Shown here: positions 38,871 to 51,179 of the stretch, one piece after another
Layout: the number at the start of each line of letters is the position of its first letter
How positions within the stretch are numbered: the first letter of the stretch is position 1
Assembly (NCBI GenBank): GCA_014529385.2
Contig: CM043964.1
Coordinates: forward strand, 106,952,087-107,016,086
From: Adiantum capillus-veneris
Taxonomy: Eukaryota; Streptophyta; Polypodiopsida; Polypodiales; Pteridaceae
Direction of reading: 5' to 3'
Length of the DNA stretch: 64,000 nt
Made by a program: the position numbers and the translations under genes
The notes under the pieces: model-generated
The model's database searches: none
Told to the model about the DNA's origin: nothing
The model's input: the letters and a program-made list of their open reading frames with translations, nothing else

Positions 38871-39527
38871 CTACTCTAATGTAGCATTGTAAGCATTGAC
38901 AAGGTTCATATTATCCTTAAGTTGTACTCCATGCATCCATCTAGCATCTTCAAAAGGATAATTTTTGAACTTAATAAGATACCGGCGGATAATCTTACCA
39001 TGTCGTAGTACCTTGTCTTCATGCTGAAGGACAACTTCGGGTTGTAGAACCTCTTCTTGGTCTTCAACTTTGAGAGGGTCTTCAATAAGTGGTTCAGTTG
39101 GTGGCTCTCCTTTGTAGGGCTTAAGTAGGCTTACATGAAAGGCATTGTGTATAAGACAATGGTTGGGCAACTTGAGTTGATAAGCCATCTCATTGATGGG
39201 TTTCAAGATTTGGAAAGGACCATAGTATCTTTTTGCTAGTTTAGCATAATACTTTTGATGGCCCGTAGGATTTTTGCCCGTTGTTTGCCTTAATCGAGCC
39301 TTAGGAAACTTGAGTAAGACCCAATCATTTTCTTTGAACATTAAGGCTCTTCTGTGCTTATCAGCAGTAGCTTTTTTCCTTTGTTGAGAGATGGATATAG
39401 CCTCCCTAATCTTTTGAAAAGATTCTTGTAGGTCACGGCTATACTTATCGGCGGTGAAGATCTTCCCATGTAATTTGAGTAGCAAGGGACTTTTAGGTCT
39501 TCCCTCAATGATCTCAAAAGGTGCTTT
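38871..39527 (-). pseudogene. C integrase C-terminus and chromodomain
   Basis: Continues the pol frame after the stop at 39528-39530. Integrase C-terminal motifs ([22 protein letters not shown]) lead to a chromodomain-like end ([17 protein letters not shown]), which in this class is thought to guide integration to particular chromatin. Ends at 38871. Confidence 0.88.
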
Positions 39528-40880
39528 TCACGTAGAAGTATGTACAGTATTATTGTAAGCATACTCTACAAGAGGTAAGTACTTTTCCCATTGTGAGCGT
39601 TGATCTACTTCGGTAACATACGTCTTGAGTAGATCGAGTATCGTAAGATTGGCTATCTCATTTTGGCCATCCGTTTGTGGGTGATAAGCCGAAGAGAAAT
39701 TCAATCTTGTTCCTAGATTTTCAAAGAGACCTTTCCAGAAATTACTGGTCATTCTAGGATCTCTATCTGACACGATGGATGTGGGTAATCCATGGTGCTT
39801 GAAAATCTGAGATATGAAGAGAGTTGCCATTTGATGTGCCTTAATAGTCTTTTTGACAGGAATAAAATGTGCTTGCTTGCTAAACCTGTCAACTATTGTC
39901 CGTATTCCTGTATTCCCATGGATAGACTTGGGTAATCCAAAGATGAAATCCATGGATATACTCTCCCATGGTGAATTTGGAATAGGCAATGGCTGGAGTA
40001 ATCCAGGTTGCTTCCCTCTATCATACTTGGCCTTTTGGCATACTACACATTTTGATACATACTCTTGTATGTCCACTTTCATGGTAGGCCAATAGAAGTA
40101 CATCTCTACTCCTCGGAGAGTAGGTTGAATACCTCTATGCCCCGCATATGGAGGAGCATGGGATTCATACATAACTTTCTCACGAAGGGAATGGGTAACA
40201 CATAGCCTATTGCCGTGGAGAAGATAACCATCCTGCAAGGTGAATGGTTCCTCTTTCTTCCCCAAAGCAAGGGCTGACATTATGTCTCTAAAGTCAGGGT
40301 CAGTAGCATACTCATCTATCATAGAGGATAGATCATTGTGAGTAGCTATAGACACTGCATTAACTTTTGGTCGTCGTGAAAGTGCATCGGCTACTTGATT
40401 GTGCTTACCAGCTATGTGAGCAATATGGAAATTAAATTGCAAAAGAAAATTTTCCCACCTCATTTGTTTGTCGAAAAGCTTGGTTTGCGTCATGAAATAC
40501 TTGAGACTTTGGTGGCTGGTTCGTAGGATAAATGGAGTCCCCAATAGGTAGTGCTTCCATGTGTCTAGGGCATGTAGAACAGCTAAAAGCTCTTTCTCAT
40601 AAATGCCCAAGACTTGTTCATTAATATTGAGCCTTCGGCTCTCATATGCTATGGCATGCCCTTCTTGAAGCAAAACTGCTCCAAGGCAATCACCACAAGC
40701 ATCACATTGGACCTCAAATGGCTTTGAGAGATCCGGAAGCACGAGGACTGGCTGGGAAGTAAGCTTCTCTTTGAGCTTTTCAAAAGCATTTTCCTCCTTA
40801 GCAGTCCACACAAACTTAACGTTCTTCTTAGTTAAGTCGTGTAGTGGTCCTGCTACTTGAGAGAATTTTGCTATGAAGCG
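39528..40880 (-). pseudogene. C RNase H and integrase core
   Basis: Open from 40880 to the stop at 39528. RNase H begins with QCDACGD; the usual TDHQSL box reads TSHQSL, so a catalytic Asp is lost. Integrase zinc site HRG...CVVCQK, core MDFIFGLP, SDRDPR and GQNE are recognisable. An in-frame TGA at 40881-40883 (Arg in the YYRRF motif) precedes it. Confidence 0.88.
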
Positions 40881-41695
40881 TCAATAGTATGCACACATAC
40901 CAACAAAGCTTCTTAGCTCATGTAGATTTCTTGGGTTAGGCCATGCTTTTATTACCTCTAACTTTGATGGATCCATTTGGATACCATTTTTAGAGATAAT
41001 ATGACCTAGGTATTGAATCTCTTGAAGGAAGAATTCGCTTTTCTTTTGGTTGAGATAAAGCTTGTTCTCCCTCAATGCTTGAAAAATCACTTGGAGATGT
41101 TGCTTATGCTCCTCCAAAGACTTGGAGTAGATGATGATATCATCAAAAAACACTCCAGTGAATTTGCGATATGGTCTAAAAATTTTCTCCATCAAACGAT
41201 TGAACGTAGCTGGTGCATTAGTCAAGCCAAAAGGCATGACTAGATATTCATAAAGACCAAACATTGTGCGAAACGCGGTCTTTGAGATATCTTCATCCAC
41301 TATCCTTATTTGATGATAGCCACTCTTAAGGTCAATCCTACTGAAGTAGGTAGAGCCTTGTAGCTTATCAAACAGATCTTCTACCCGAGGTACGGGAATT
41401 TGTTTTTGATAGTGATATGGTTTAGTGCTCGATAGTCTACACACATACGGTATGTACCATCTTTCTTTTGCACTAAAAGGACTAGGGAACAAAAGGGAGA
41501 GGAACTAGGCCTCACCATCCCTTTGTCTACCAGCTCTTGTACTTGCCTCATGATCTCCTCTTGTTGAGCTTGTGAGACTCGATAAGGAGGCTTGTTAGGT
41601 GGTGAGCTTCCAGGAAGGAGCTCAATACGATGGTCATCATCCCCTCGTTTTGGAGATAAGTCCATAGGGATATCATCGATGAACACATCTTGGAA
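40881..41695 (-). pseudogene. C reverse transcriptase
   Basis: RT text from about 41690: [40 protein letters not shown], and the active box FFDD in FFDDIIIYS. A frameshift lies at about 41390-41490 and a TGA at 40881. Confidence 0.88.
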
Positions 41696-43648
41696 TCATT
41701 TTATAAAATTAGACAAGCCTAACTCTTCTTGATTCCCATTATTTACATTTGATGAAACATTAGTATCTTTTAGAGACTCTTTGTTAAAAATCATGTACGC
41801 AGAAACTGAGCTCTTCATTGACTTATCAAAAGCAAGAGGATTTACAAGTGGAATAGTGCGACCATGCTCACTAGCATCTATATACATGTTCTTTCCCCTG
41901 TAGGTGAAGTAGATTTTTCTTTCAGGGAACTTCATGTTGGCAGCCATGCGATCAAACCATGGTGCCCCTAGGATAACATCCTCATGTTAGAGAGGAGAGA
42001 TGAAGAAGTCTTCTTTGTTGACATAGCTTTGGACATGAAGCCTCAACTTCCCAATCAAGGGAGTAACGGAGGCTTGTTGTCCCTTGAAACTTGCATCAGC
42101 CACTACTATATCTCCCATCTCAAAAGCTTGAATGCCTAACTTGGTGGCCAACTCCATTGATATGAAGTTGAGAGTAGAGCCAGGGTCAAACAAGATGAAG
42201 GCATCATGATCTCTTACCTTTCCCCAAGCATAGGAGAGTGATGATCCTTTGCAATGAGCATCCTCTTTTGGAGCTTCGATGGTGGAAGCCCTAGGAGTCT
42301 CATTGCGAGTATTCTTCTTGGGGCAAGAACGATAGCCATGTCCTTGCTCCCCACACTTGAAACACTTATGGTCCTTGCGAAAAGATTCAAGCTCTTCAGG
42401 AGAGAGTTTGTTTTTACCTTTGTAAACTCCCTTGGACCGCTTGTTGTTGTTGTTGTTGTTGGAAGTGACTTGGGAATTATTTTGAACATTGGTTTTCCCC
42501 TTTGCATCATTTTTGTCTTTGTTTTCCATGGGCTTGACATTACGTCTAGCCCCTTGATGGAAATTGATGCGTGAAGCAACCATGGTGTGATGGATTACTT
42601 CGGTAATAGTAGCAGGCCGTTGAGAGTTGATTAATTCGGCCATCTCTTCAGGTAATCCCACACAGAATTGTTGCCTTTGCTCGGAAAAATCTATCTTTTG
42701 AAAGACAGTAGCCTTGAGATGTAAATCCCAAAACTTGTCTACATATTTGTGGATAGACTCATGGGAGAGGAGCTTCAAGCTGCACCATTCGGTAAGCACT
42801 TTGTCCTTTGCATCGCTTGCAAGGAATTGCTTCATGATGGAAACTCGCAGAGTTTTCCATGTCTTTGGGGCTTCACCATTTCCACGAAGGCTAGCCCACC
42901 ATTGACGAGCTGATTTTTGGAAGTGCATAGCTACATGGCGTAGCTTGGAGGACTCTATGAAGCCCTCATCTCCAAAGGCCGCATCAAATTGCTGGATGAA
43001 GGCCAACACTTTGTCGGTAGCACCGAAGGTGCCATCATAGGTGAGAAAAGAGATACTCTTTCCTCCCTCCTTGAACTTATTTAGCTTTTGTGACCTTCGC
43101 CATGCAGGAAATGATTTGTGATGTCCTCCCCTCTTGTATTCTCTAGGAGAATAGCCATAACTTTCGTCAGAAGAGGATGAAGGTGAAGAAGAAGGAGAAG
43201 AGGGTGACCTCTTCCTAGCCCTTTTCTTCCTTTTTTTCCTCTCTTGCCTTTCAGAGTGATGAGGAGAAGGACTATGTGTTGATCTTTTCCTCTTGGGAGG
43301 AGTAGGCGATCATCTAGACCGCCGTCTTCGTGGAGCCACATCTTCAGAGGAACTTAGACTTTCATTGCTTTCTTGCTCTTTGGATTCCTCCTCTCGAATG
43401 GGAGAGAGTCTTCTTTTGGGGGTCTCTTCAAGAGGCCTCCTAATCTCTCTCTCCTCTTGGAGAGGAAGGGAAATTCCATAAGCACGAAGTTGTTGAGTAA
43501 CTTCAGCTTGCAAAGCAGGGTTGCCCATAGCTTGCTGCAACCTAGTGACGAGATAATTCACAAACATGGGAGCATCATCATTAGCACCTTCATGTGAAAA
43601 ATCAAAGTTATCAATGTTCATTCTACTCTCTTGATTATTGTCAGCCAT
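41696..43648 (-). pseudogene. C gag and protease
   Basis: ATG at 43648. In-frame stops at 43310-43312 (TGA), 41987-41989 (TAA) and 41696-41698 (TGA). Gag capsid region with FGDEGFIESSKLRHVAMHF and ARQWWASL; zinc knuckle CFKCGEQGHGYRSC; aspartic protease with D-P-G-S (FDPGSTLNFIS) where D-S/T-G is usual. Ser/Arg-rich N-terminal region before the capsid. Confidence 0.88.
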
Positions 43649-44049
43649 GTTAACAAAATTTATGTATGTACTTAATGTATGCTTTGGAAATTCAAAACCT
43701 TAGTTGCCACTCCTCTTAGCCTTTGAAAATCCGCTCTTAAGTATCTACACCCACGGCTCAAAGTGGTTAATTATAGAGAGTAGGGGAGTAGGTCTAACAT
43801 AGCAGAGTTGCCAAGGGTTAGCTCCTTTCGGACTTCTTATGTCTCAATAATGGTAAAGCCGTAGGCAAGTCTAGAAAGACTCCATTATTAAGTCCAAAGC
43901 TCCCGAGGTGTGCACCATCCCTCACATAGTGGGCTCAACAAAACCGATAATGGATCCCAGTTCCACTCACCCTATTATAATTAACAACATCAACAATTTA
44001 TAGGCTACTTAAGGACCTCTCTTCTTAAGCAAGAAAAGAGAAACCAAAT
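43649..44049 (-). other. C leader, no gene seen
   Basis: About 400 bp between the primer site and gag. Nothing supported. Confidence 0.6.
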
Positions 44050-44061
44050 GCTCTGATACCA
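44050..44061 (-). other. C primer binding site (initiator Met tRNA)
   Basis: Minus-strand TGGTATCAGAGC one nt from the 5' LTR. Confidence 0.92.
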
Positions 44062-44062
44062 A

Positions 44063-45685
44063 TGTAATGGAATTGGCCTATTTAACTTGAGATTAGGGAT
44101 AATTAATGAGAGTACTTTTGAGAAATAACTTTGTGAGCATAACGGGTGAACATATTTGAAGATGGCAACATAATCATAGCAATTAGTTAACTTGTCATGA
44201 ACAATACTTTTGCAAGAGAGATAATTTAGAGAACATGACAACAGTTGAGGACCGGATTTAGGTGGAGCCGGTCCCCCCTCCAATAGGCATTTGTATTATG
44301 ATTTCTCCCATTAAGAGAGACTTGTTACAATACATTCTTTGTGTTCCTTGTGACCTAGGTGATGCAATGAAGATGGAAAGATTCATGCGTCACAAACATA
44401 ACATAAACTTGAAGAAAGCTTTAACTATCCCAAGCCTCAGTCCCAAGACCTCAAACACCTTCGAAGGTGGAGAGAGCTAGCAGGGAATGAGGGTAGGGAA
44501 GAGGAAGAAGAAACATTTCGTAGGAGAAAGAATTAGTTCCTCACTTATCATACTCTTGTTGCTAGCATACATAATAGCATAGTAATGAAGAAGAAGGAGA
44601 TGGAAAGCGTAAGCATTGAAACATGGCTCTTGGTTGGATTTGCACTCCATAGCCAAGAGTGTTGGTGTAGGCTCTCAACCTCTACTTGCTTGGAGAGGGA
44701 GCTCTTGCACTTTGCATAGCACACAATGAGAGTGCTTGTGAGTGTGTGTGGGTGAGTATACCCCTCAAGCAAGCCCCCTCCTTGCTAGGTGGACCCCCCC
44801 TTCTAGCTCATAATTGAAGCTCATTGGCTCTTGCCAAGCCTAGCCAATCACAAGCTTGGGCCATTTCTAGCATTAGGTGTAGGCTTGGGGCAAGTGTCCC
44901 CCTTTCCCCTTTGAGAGAGAGGACTTGATAAATGCAAAAACAATTAGATAATTCAAGTAATTTATCATTGGACCCCTTTGAAGCTTAGCCAATAGGCTTC
45001 AAGCAACACATGAAGGTAACATGGGTAGGGACCTGACATGTGTCCTTGCTGCCTCTTCAAGTTGGGGCTTCCCTTGTGTGTGTGTGAGTGTGTTCTCTAT
45101 GTAATCCCTAGGAAAAGGGATCGCCCCCCCTCTTGTAGGGATGCTTTTGACTTTAGGTGTTCAAGCACCTTACTCACCAAGCATGACAAAGCACTTGAAC
45201 TAGGGGGTATTCCCACAAGCATCTCAGGCAAGCATGTCAAGGCACCTCAAGCACCTTAATCAAGCGGCAAGTCAAGCACCTCAAGCATGGAGTAAGTGAA
45301 GCACCTCAAGCACCTTAATCAAGCACCTCAAGCAAGACAAGCACCTAAAGCACGACAAGCAACTCAAGCAGGACAAGCACCTCGAGATTGGGCCGGGTTC
45401 CCACCTCAAGCTCAGCCCTAGCTTACCTAAGGTCAAAGGACTTTTACACACATTATTGGAGGTCTTCAATGAAGCTAACCCTAAGGTCTTATGCTCCATT
45501 GGTTAGCCTTTCTCTTTGATAGACCATTTCCCATTTGGGCCCCTTTACCATTGGCCCCGTGTTGAGATAGATCTATAAGCACATATCTATATCTTAACAC
45601 TTGTTCCCGTTTATTCTCCCACATTAAGTGATCAATTTAATATGAGAAAATCATTTGGGTTGGTTAAATATTAGATTTTATGACA
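44063..45685 (-). repeat. C 5' LTR
   Basis: 1,623 bp; differs from the 3' LTR by scattered substitutions (a few percent) and in the number of CAAGCACCT-type units at about 45235-45385. Confidence 0.93.
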
Positions 45686-46574
45686 TTTCCTCAACGAGGT
45701 GATAAAGTATTTGCTTAATGAGTTTATGGTTATCCATAACAAAACAGCTCCCTATCACCCACAAGCAAACGGACAAGCTGAGCATACGAATAAAATTCTT
45801 AGCTGGGTACTGACCAAAGTGGTTAGTTCAGGAAGGACAGACTCGGAAATGAATCTCCATGCTGCTCTATGGGCTTATCGAGTTTCATTCAAAACGGTTT
45901 TAAATGCTACACCCTTTAACCTTGTTTATGATCTTGATGCCATACTGCCAATAGAATTTCTATTGCCGACCTTAAGGGTAGCACAAACTCTTGAGTGGAT
46001 TGGACATGAATTGTTAGAAAGACTAGAATATTTCGAAAAGCTAGACGAGCAAAGGCTAACTTCTGTAGCTCATATCTATGCACAAAAGAAGAAACAAAAA
46101 CAGTTTTTTGATTCCCACTTAATCACCAAAATTTTCAAGAAAGGGGACTTAGTTCTAGTCTATTCCCTTAAACAACACATTCCCAAGTTTAAAAAAAAGG
46201 GAAATGGACCATATATCATTGAAGATGTATCTCCAAGTGGAGCAATAAAATTGTCAACCATAGATGGTGAACCAATGGCTAATTGGATTAGTGGATGTTG
46301 TTTAAAGAAATACAATTTGCCACTAACCAATGAATTGCTAGAGAGAATGCATGCAGCCAAACAAAGGAAGATGAAACGACAGCAGGTTATTGATGAAGCC
46401 CAAGAGGAAGCTAGACTTCGGGTGCTCAAGCATAAAGCTGCTCTCAAGAATCAACAGATATCGATTCCCATCAACACTTTGGAACTAGATGATCGACAAT
46501 GGGAATTACCTAAAGATGCAGTTTCAACAGATGACTATTGGTTAGATGGAATGGATCTCCGCATCAAAGTATAG
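45686..46574 (+). pseudogene. B integrase, C-terminal part
   Basis: Resumes the B integrase core in frame after the duplicated TTTCC: NEFMVIH, YHPQANGQAE with the catalytic Glu, then LWAYRV, LPIEFL, and the C-terminal fold (GDLVLVYSLKQH, ISGCCLKKYNLPL). The frame ends at 46574. The segment is open for about 290 codons and aligns with A along its length. Confidence 0.9.
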
Positions 46575-47126
46575 CTCAAGAATCATAGCACCAATGCTTT
46601 GGTAGACACATGAGCTAGAGTGAATGCAGTCAGTTATTCCACATACAAGAAAGCAACAAGTCAAGCATTGACCGCAGGAATAACAACAATCAAAGGATAC
46701 AACAAGAATCCAACTCCAACATTGGGAGTAGTCACCTTGAACGTGGTATTACATGGATGCTCATGTCCGCATCAATTTTTATGCTTGCCAGATGAACACA
46801 TGAATGAGACGATGATTCTTGGCATTCCTTGGATGCATACATACAAAGCAATACCAGATTGGGATACAAATAAGCTAAAGCTATCACTTAAGGGAGGGCA
46901 ACTCATTGTTCCTATTGCACCTAGAAAAGAGGAATGGAAAAGAAGCAATCAGAGTACCAATCCACAAAGTAAATTTTCTCCATCCCCTCGACAAACAAAT
47001 GCTACAAGTAGCATGCAAGGAGTCAGGAAAATTTGGGTACCAAAAGCACAACTTGTAGATAAACCAAATCAAATATGGGTGCCTAAAATTTCACCAAATA
47101 AACCGAAGACGGTTCCAAGGATTTAA
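46575..47126 (+). pseudogene. B second retropepsin (PR2), stop in the active site
   Basis: Aligns with A PR2. The active site reads L-V-D-T then TGA (46611-46613) then A-R-V-N, so the Gly of the D-T-G triad is a stop codon. The ILGIPW motif and downstream WD segment match the A copy. Then KIWVPKA and QIWVPK repeats (about 47028-47090). Confidence 0.8.
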
Positions 47127-47615
47127 GCACAGAATTGAGCATATATGAACAAGGAACCTAACATGAAAAAGGTTTGGAAGAAAAAGGAGCACTTATCTTC
47201 TCCACACAACGTAAAACCAATCAAACGGTGGCAAGTTAAGTCTAAACAGACTCTCAAGAACCATGCACCAAGTAGACCGAGCTACCAGTGGCGAGAAAAA
47301 GCTCGACAACCATCTAAAGTGCTCCCCACAGCTCAAGTAATCAGCATGCTTAAACACCCTGATCGTACTATCAAACAGAGAGCACAAAGGCTACAAGATT
47401 TGCTCTTTGAAAGACATCAACAGAAAACCTCGACCGCGAAAACCCTTGAGTTAATTACTCAAGACCCGGCTCTTGCACAACATATTGAGTTGAATTGCAT
47501 TGATCGTCATATCATGGTAGAGCCAATCACGGCTATGCATAGACACAATTGTGTGACCCATGCACGCAGTCATCCCGGAGAACGCCATCTAGGAGGGGTG
47601 GAAGGGTACTACTAA
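47127..47615 (+). pseudogene. B pol tail
   Basis: Open frame 47145-47615, basic, with Trp-containing repeats in its first part; its last 40 residues align with the A tail near 15660-15750. A purine-rich stretch (about 47589-47607) spans its end, as in A. Function unknown. Confidence 0.65.
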
Positions 47616-48550
47616 ATACTAAGTAATTAAGGGCAATGTTTGAAGAGGGAGGAAAAAGTTTCATGTTAACGTGTAATTTTTTGGAAAACTACCTAATAAT
47701 GTCCTTATAATTCATCAACAAGGGAAAATTCACTGATAATATCTTCCTGATGAGTGTAAATAGTGTATATACTATCTAAAAATCATAAAAAATAGTCCTT
47801 TTTTGTGTATTTTTCATCATTTTTATTGAAAAGGAGGCTTAAAAATGGAGAAATCCAACCAAAAACAATAAAGCTGTGTTTTTCAAAGGATTTTCTTAAT
47901 TATTGGATTTTCACTTTGCTTTTTTAGAGCATTTTTTTATTTTCTTTGATTTTTTAATTAAAAAGGTCAAAAATTAATAATAAATAGCAGGGAAGCTCAA
48001 ATGGAAAAATGGAAGACACGGTGGTGATAAAAAAGAAAAGGTGGACAAGCACACAAATTTTCAACAAAATCAAAAGATGGAAGCGGGAAGCCTAAATTAG
48101 GCGGCTAGACCTACTTCTGCAAAAATTTTGCAAAATGAGCTACAGGAATCCTATTTGGGAAATGTTTTAGCCTGACATAGATTTCACGGCCTAATAGGAC
48201 TAACGGGGGAATCTGGGGAATATTGGTTCGAGAAGTCCAGATATGGATATCCAGTCTAGGCTAAAACCACCTCATTTCCACTTGGAGCTTTGCAAAGAGA
48301 GCATTTCGGCTTCTTTCGCGTGTCATTTCCGGAGCCCACAGTTGACCTTTTTCAGCACCGTCTCACACGAGACATGAGGGGTAAGTTCCTTACTAATCAA
48401 TGATCCATTTTGTACGGCTGGTGGCTAGTCTAAAGCCCTAGAAAAAACCCTAGAAGCCGAGCAGTGCACAAAGACCTACGACCTAAAAGTGACCATAGCG
48501 GCTTGCCAGCTTGACCAAATCGGATGGGATTTGAACCATAGCATTCCCTA
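47616..48550 (+). other. B post-pol spacer, left part; no gene
   Basis: AT-rich, non-coding, similar in place and composition to 14044-15639 of A. Element D inserts at 48551; the spacer continues at 62964. Confidence 0.7.
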
Positions 48551-48787
48551 TGTGCGCGAATGTCGCACGTGTCAATGCAAGGAACTTGCCGATACACTGC
48601 GTGCGAGCCACAAATGGCTCCAAGCACACAACAAGCCTAAACTAGCAAGCTCAAAGATGGCGTTGGTGTGTCACTCACCGCTCTACGCTTCCTGTCATGG
48701 AGGATTCCTCGCCACGAAGAAGAGAGAGACGCCGCTATGCCGCACTCAACCGTCTTGTTGTCATCGTGCCGCCGCAATGCTCGATCG

Positions 48788-48828
<41 letters not shown>

Positions 48829-49141
48829 GTATACACAAACACACAAGGAGATGAAGAAGAAGAAGATGGAGATGGAGCAAGAGCACTCTTCAATTGCACA
48901 AATGAGAGAATGAGTGAATTTTAGGTCTAGTTGACTTTTATATGAGCTCGCCCCATTCACACTTGGGCACCCATGCTTAGCCAACTAATCCCTTGAATGT
49001 TCCAGTTAGAGTGTGCCTCTCATCGGCGATCACTCTTACCCTTTTCTTATTGGACCGACAAGCCCGGTACCTGACTCTACAAGTAAATAATACAACGTCC
49101 GTTGTAGGTGATAGGGTGTCCGTGAGCCGTGAGGGTTAACA
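48551..49141 (-). repeat. D 3' LTR
   Basis: 591 bp. Minus-strand TATAAAAG at 48935-48942; a (CT)18 run at 48790-48825. Confidence 0.92.
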
Positions 49142-51179
49142 TGCCCCCTTCCTGATGTAGATTCCGTCCTCGGAAGCTATTGAGTTGAAGCGCGTTCGTC
49201 GAGGTGGAAGAGCTTTTGAGATGAATGTCCTTAGCTTCCTTCAGTCACTGCAAAATCAAACAACATTGGCACAGTAATTGCATTCTCATATAGAATTAAA
49301 AAGCATATGCAATTGTAGGCAGGCAATGTGATTGGTAACAGAATTTTAAACCATTTGTCAGCAATAAACATTAAATTGCAATATAATCAAATGCATAAAC
49401 AGATATAAAGGTGAAAAATTAAACAAGTCTGGGTCGCTAATTTAACGGTGGAAAGGCACTAGAGATCGACTATTAATACCATGGGTAAGCTTCTTAATTT
49501 TCTCTGGTCAATTAAGTTGTTTAATCACGAGAGCCAAGTATTCCATGTTCGAGGGCTGACTAGAGGCTATACCTAGAAGACCTTGTAGTTAAGCTACAAC
49601 AAAAGGAATTTCTCATGAAATCATCACCTGATCGATTACCTTTTCTTTGACCCCCCAAAGTCTTTTCACAGTGATTCAATTTTGATGTGTGTGCTTATTT
49701 TGTATGCCTTGGGTTTTTTGCTTTTCAAGGAAAAGCGCCCACACTGGGAACCTCTAGGACTCTAGTACCATAGGCGATACATGTGAGTGAAGTACCAAAT
49801 CAAGTTGAGGTTTCTCTTCTTGCTTAAGATTTTACATTGTGGCAGTTTGATTTTTTGTTTGTTCGTTTTAAGCATTTTAATTTTGTAACTTTGGGGGGTC
49901 ATATAACACTGTTACACCTCCCAAGGCTCATCACACTAGTAAACGCCCTTTATAATACTTAAGCTAAAGGCCAATAGGGACTAAGCCCACTAGAAAGCCC
50001 TAGTACATGTTACACAATGCTACCTAAATCGGATTAAGAACCTAAGTAACCATTAATTATTATGAAGGCATTCCCCATGGTATTAAGAGAAGATCTTTAA
50101 CGCCTAGCTTGGTCAAACTAGCTTAGTTGGACTGCTTAATTTTTAAACCTAGACAAGTGATTATGACAAAAATTACATTGGATTTAATGTTTGATACTAA
50201 ACAAAGACACTGAATATTATGCTATCAATCACAATCAAAGCAGAAAAACATGGATGCAAAAAAGATAAGGGGCAATGCTAATGGACAAGAAACACCTGTT
50301 TGTGTTGATGGTCGTGCTTGGTTTGAAGTGTGAATGAGAGAAAGATCCATGAAGGTCCAAATCCTAACCACAGCAACACGTTCCTGTACACACGAGGAAA
50401 CACAAAGAATACCTCTAGGAGGCACATCAGTGGGAAAAAAGAACTTTCCTAATCACTCAACTCTAAAACAAAAACACTCCTATCGTACTAATTCTACCTA
50501 CCCTCCATCACTCAAGTGATGAGGATCAAAGGTGTTTAATGACATAGGTCTTTGTTTCAATGTACCGGATGTGAATGTGTAGGTCTGGGTCAATGTTTTG
50601 ACTTTTATTGTGCATACTCGTTTGCTAATTGCTCTTGCTCTTTAAAATTTTTGTTTTTTGTGAGTATAAGGCTATATATATTCATTCCCTAAGATTGTGA
50701 GATTCAGAGGTCAGGGACGACGGTTGAGAGGGGAGTGAGTGAATGATGACTGTCAGCAAACACTCCCCCCTTCCTTGGGTAGATCATACCGTTTGAAATG
50801 TGCTCGTCACCATTTGAAACCAATTGTTCCAGTTGGTAATAGGTGAGGATTTTTGCCAGTAGTTTTCTATTACCCTAGGTGCCTCATAGAGTTGCAAGGG
50901 TGGTAAGGTAATCTCCCAGGATCAAACTGAAGTCGTTCATCAGGTGATTCTTGAACACTGGGAGGTGTGGATTCCTTTGTAGCTTTACGGAGGTCCACTA
51001 TTGTAGGTGAAGGTTGTGGAGAAGCTTTTACCTCTATGGATGCATTATATGAGGAGCTAGAAGCTTCATGGGACTCCCCCCTTCCTGAGCTAGGTGGAAC
51101 AAATCGTTCTTTCTTCGGTACCCAAACTAGCTCTGGAGCGGGTGTGTAGCATTCTATGATTTTTTTCTTTCCACTATCG
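49142..51179 (-). other. D 3' non-coding region with two polypurine tracts
   Basis: Terminal tract AGGAAGGGGGCA abuts the LTR (49142-49153 on the minus strand). A second, CCAAGGAAGGGGGGAG, lies at 50763-50778, about 400 bp after the ORF stop. No gene is supported between them. Confidence 0.7.

Larger units (their letters stand above)
36871..45685 (-). mobile_element. Chromovirus C (Ty3/gypsy), complete but decayed
   Basis: 8,815 bp, LTRs of 1,640 bp (36871-38510) and 1,623 bp (44063-45685), duplication TTTCC (36866-36870, 45686-45690). Initiator-Met primer site beside the right LTR. Internal order: gag, protease, RT, RNase H, integrase, chromodomain. The coding region has five in-frame stops and one frameshift. 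It sits in the integrase gene of B, antisense. Confidence 0.95.

Noticed and set aside
48668-48924. Open frames through the CT/GA runs (also near 62625-62840 and 57496-57747)
   Set aside because: They are Ser-Leu or Arg-Glu repeats produced by dinucleotide runs inside LTRs, in several frames on both strands.
49654-49898. 14-bp inverted repeat (TGACCCCCCAAAGT and its complement) in the D non-coding region, as a possible MITE
   Set aside because: No flanking duplication or further terminal similarity; short enough to be chance in a low-complexity region.
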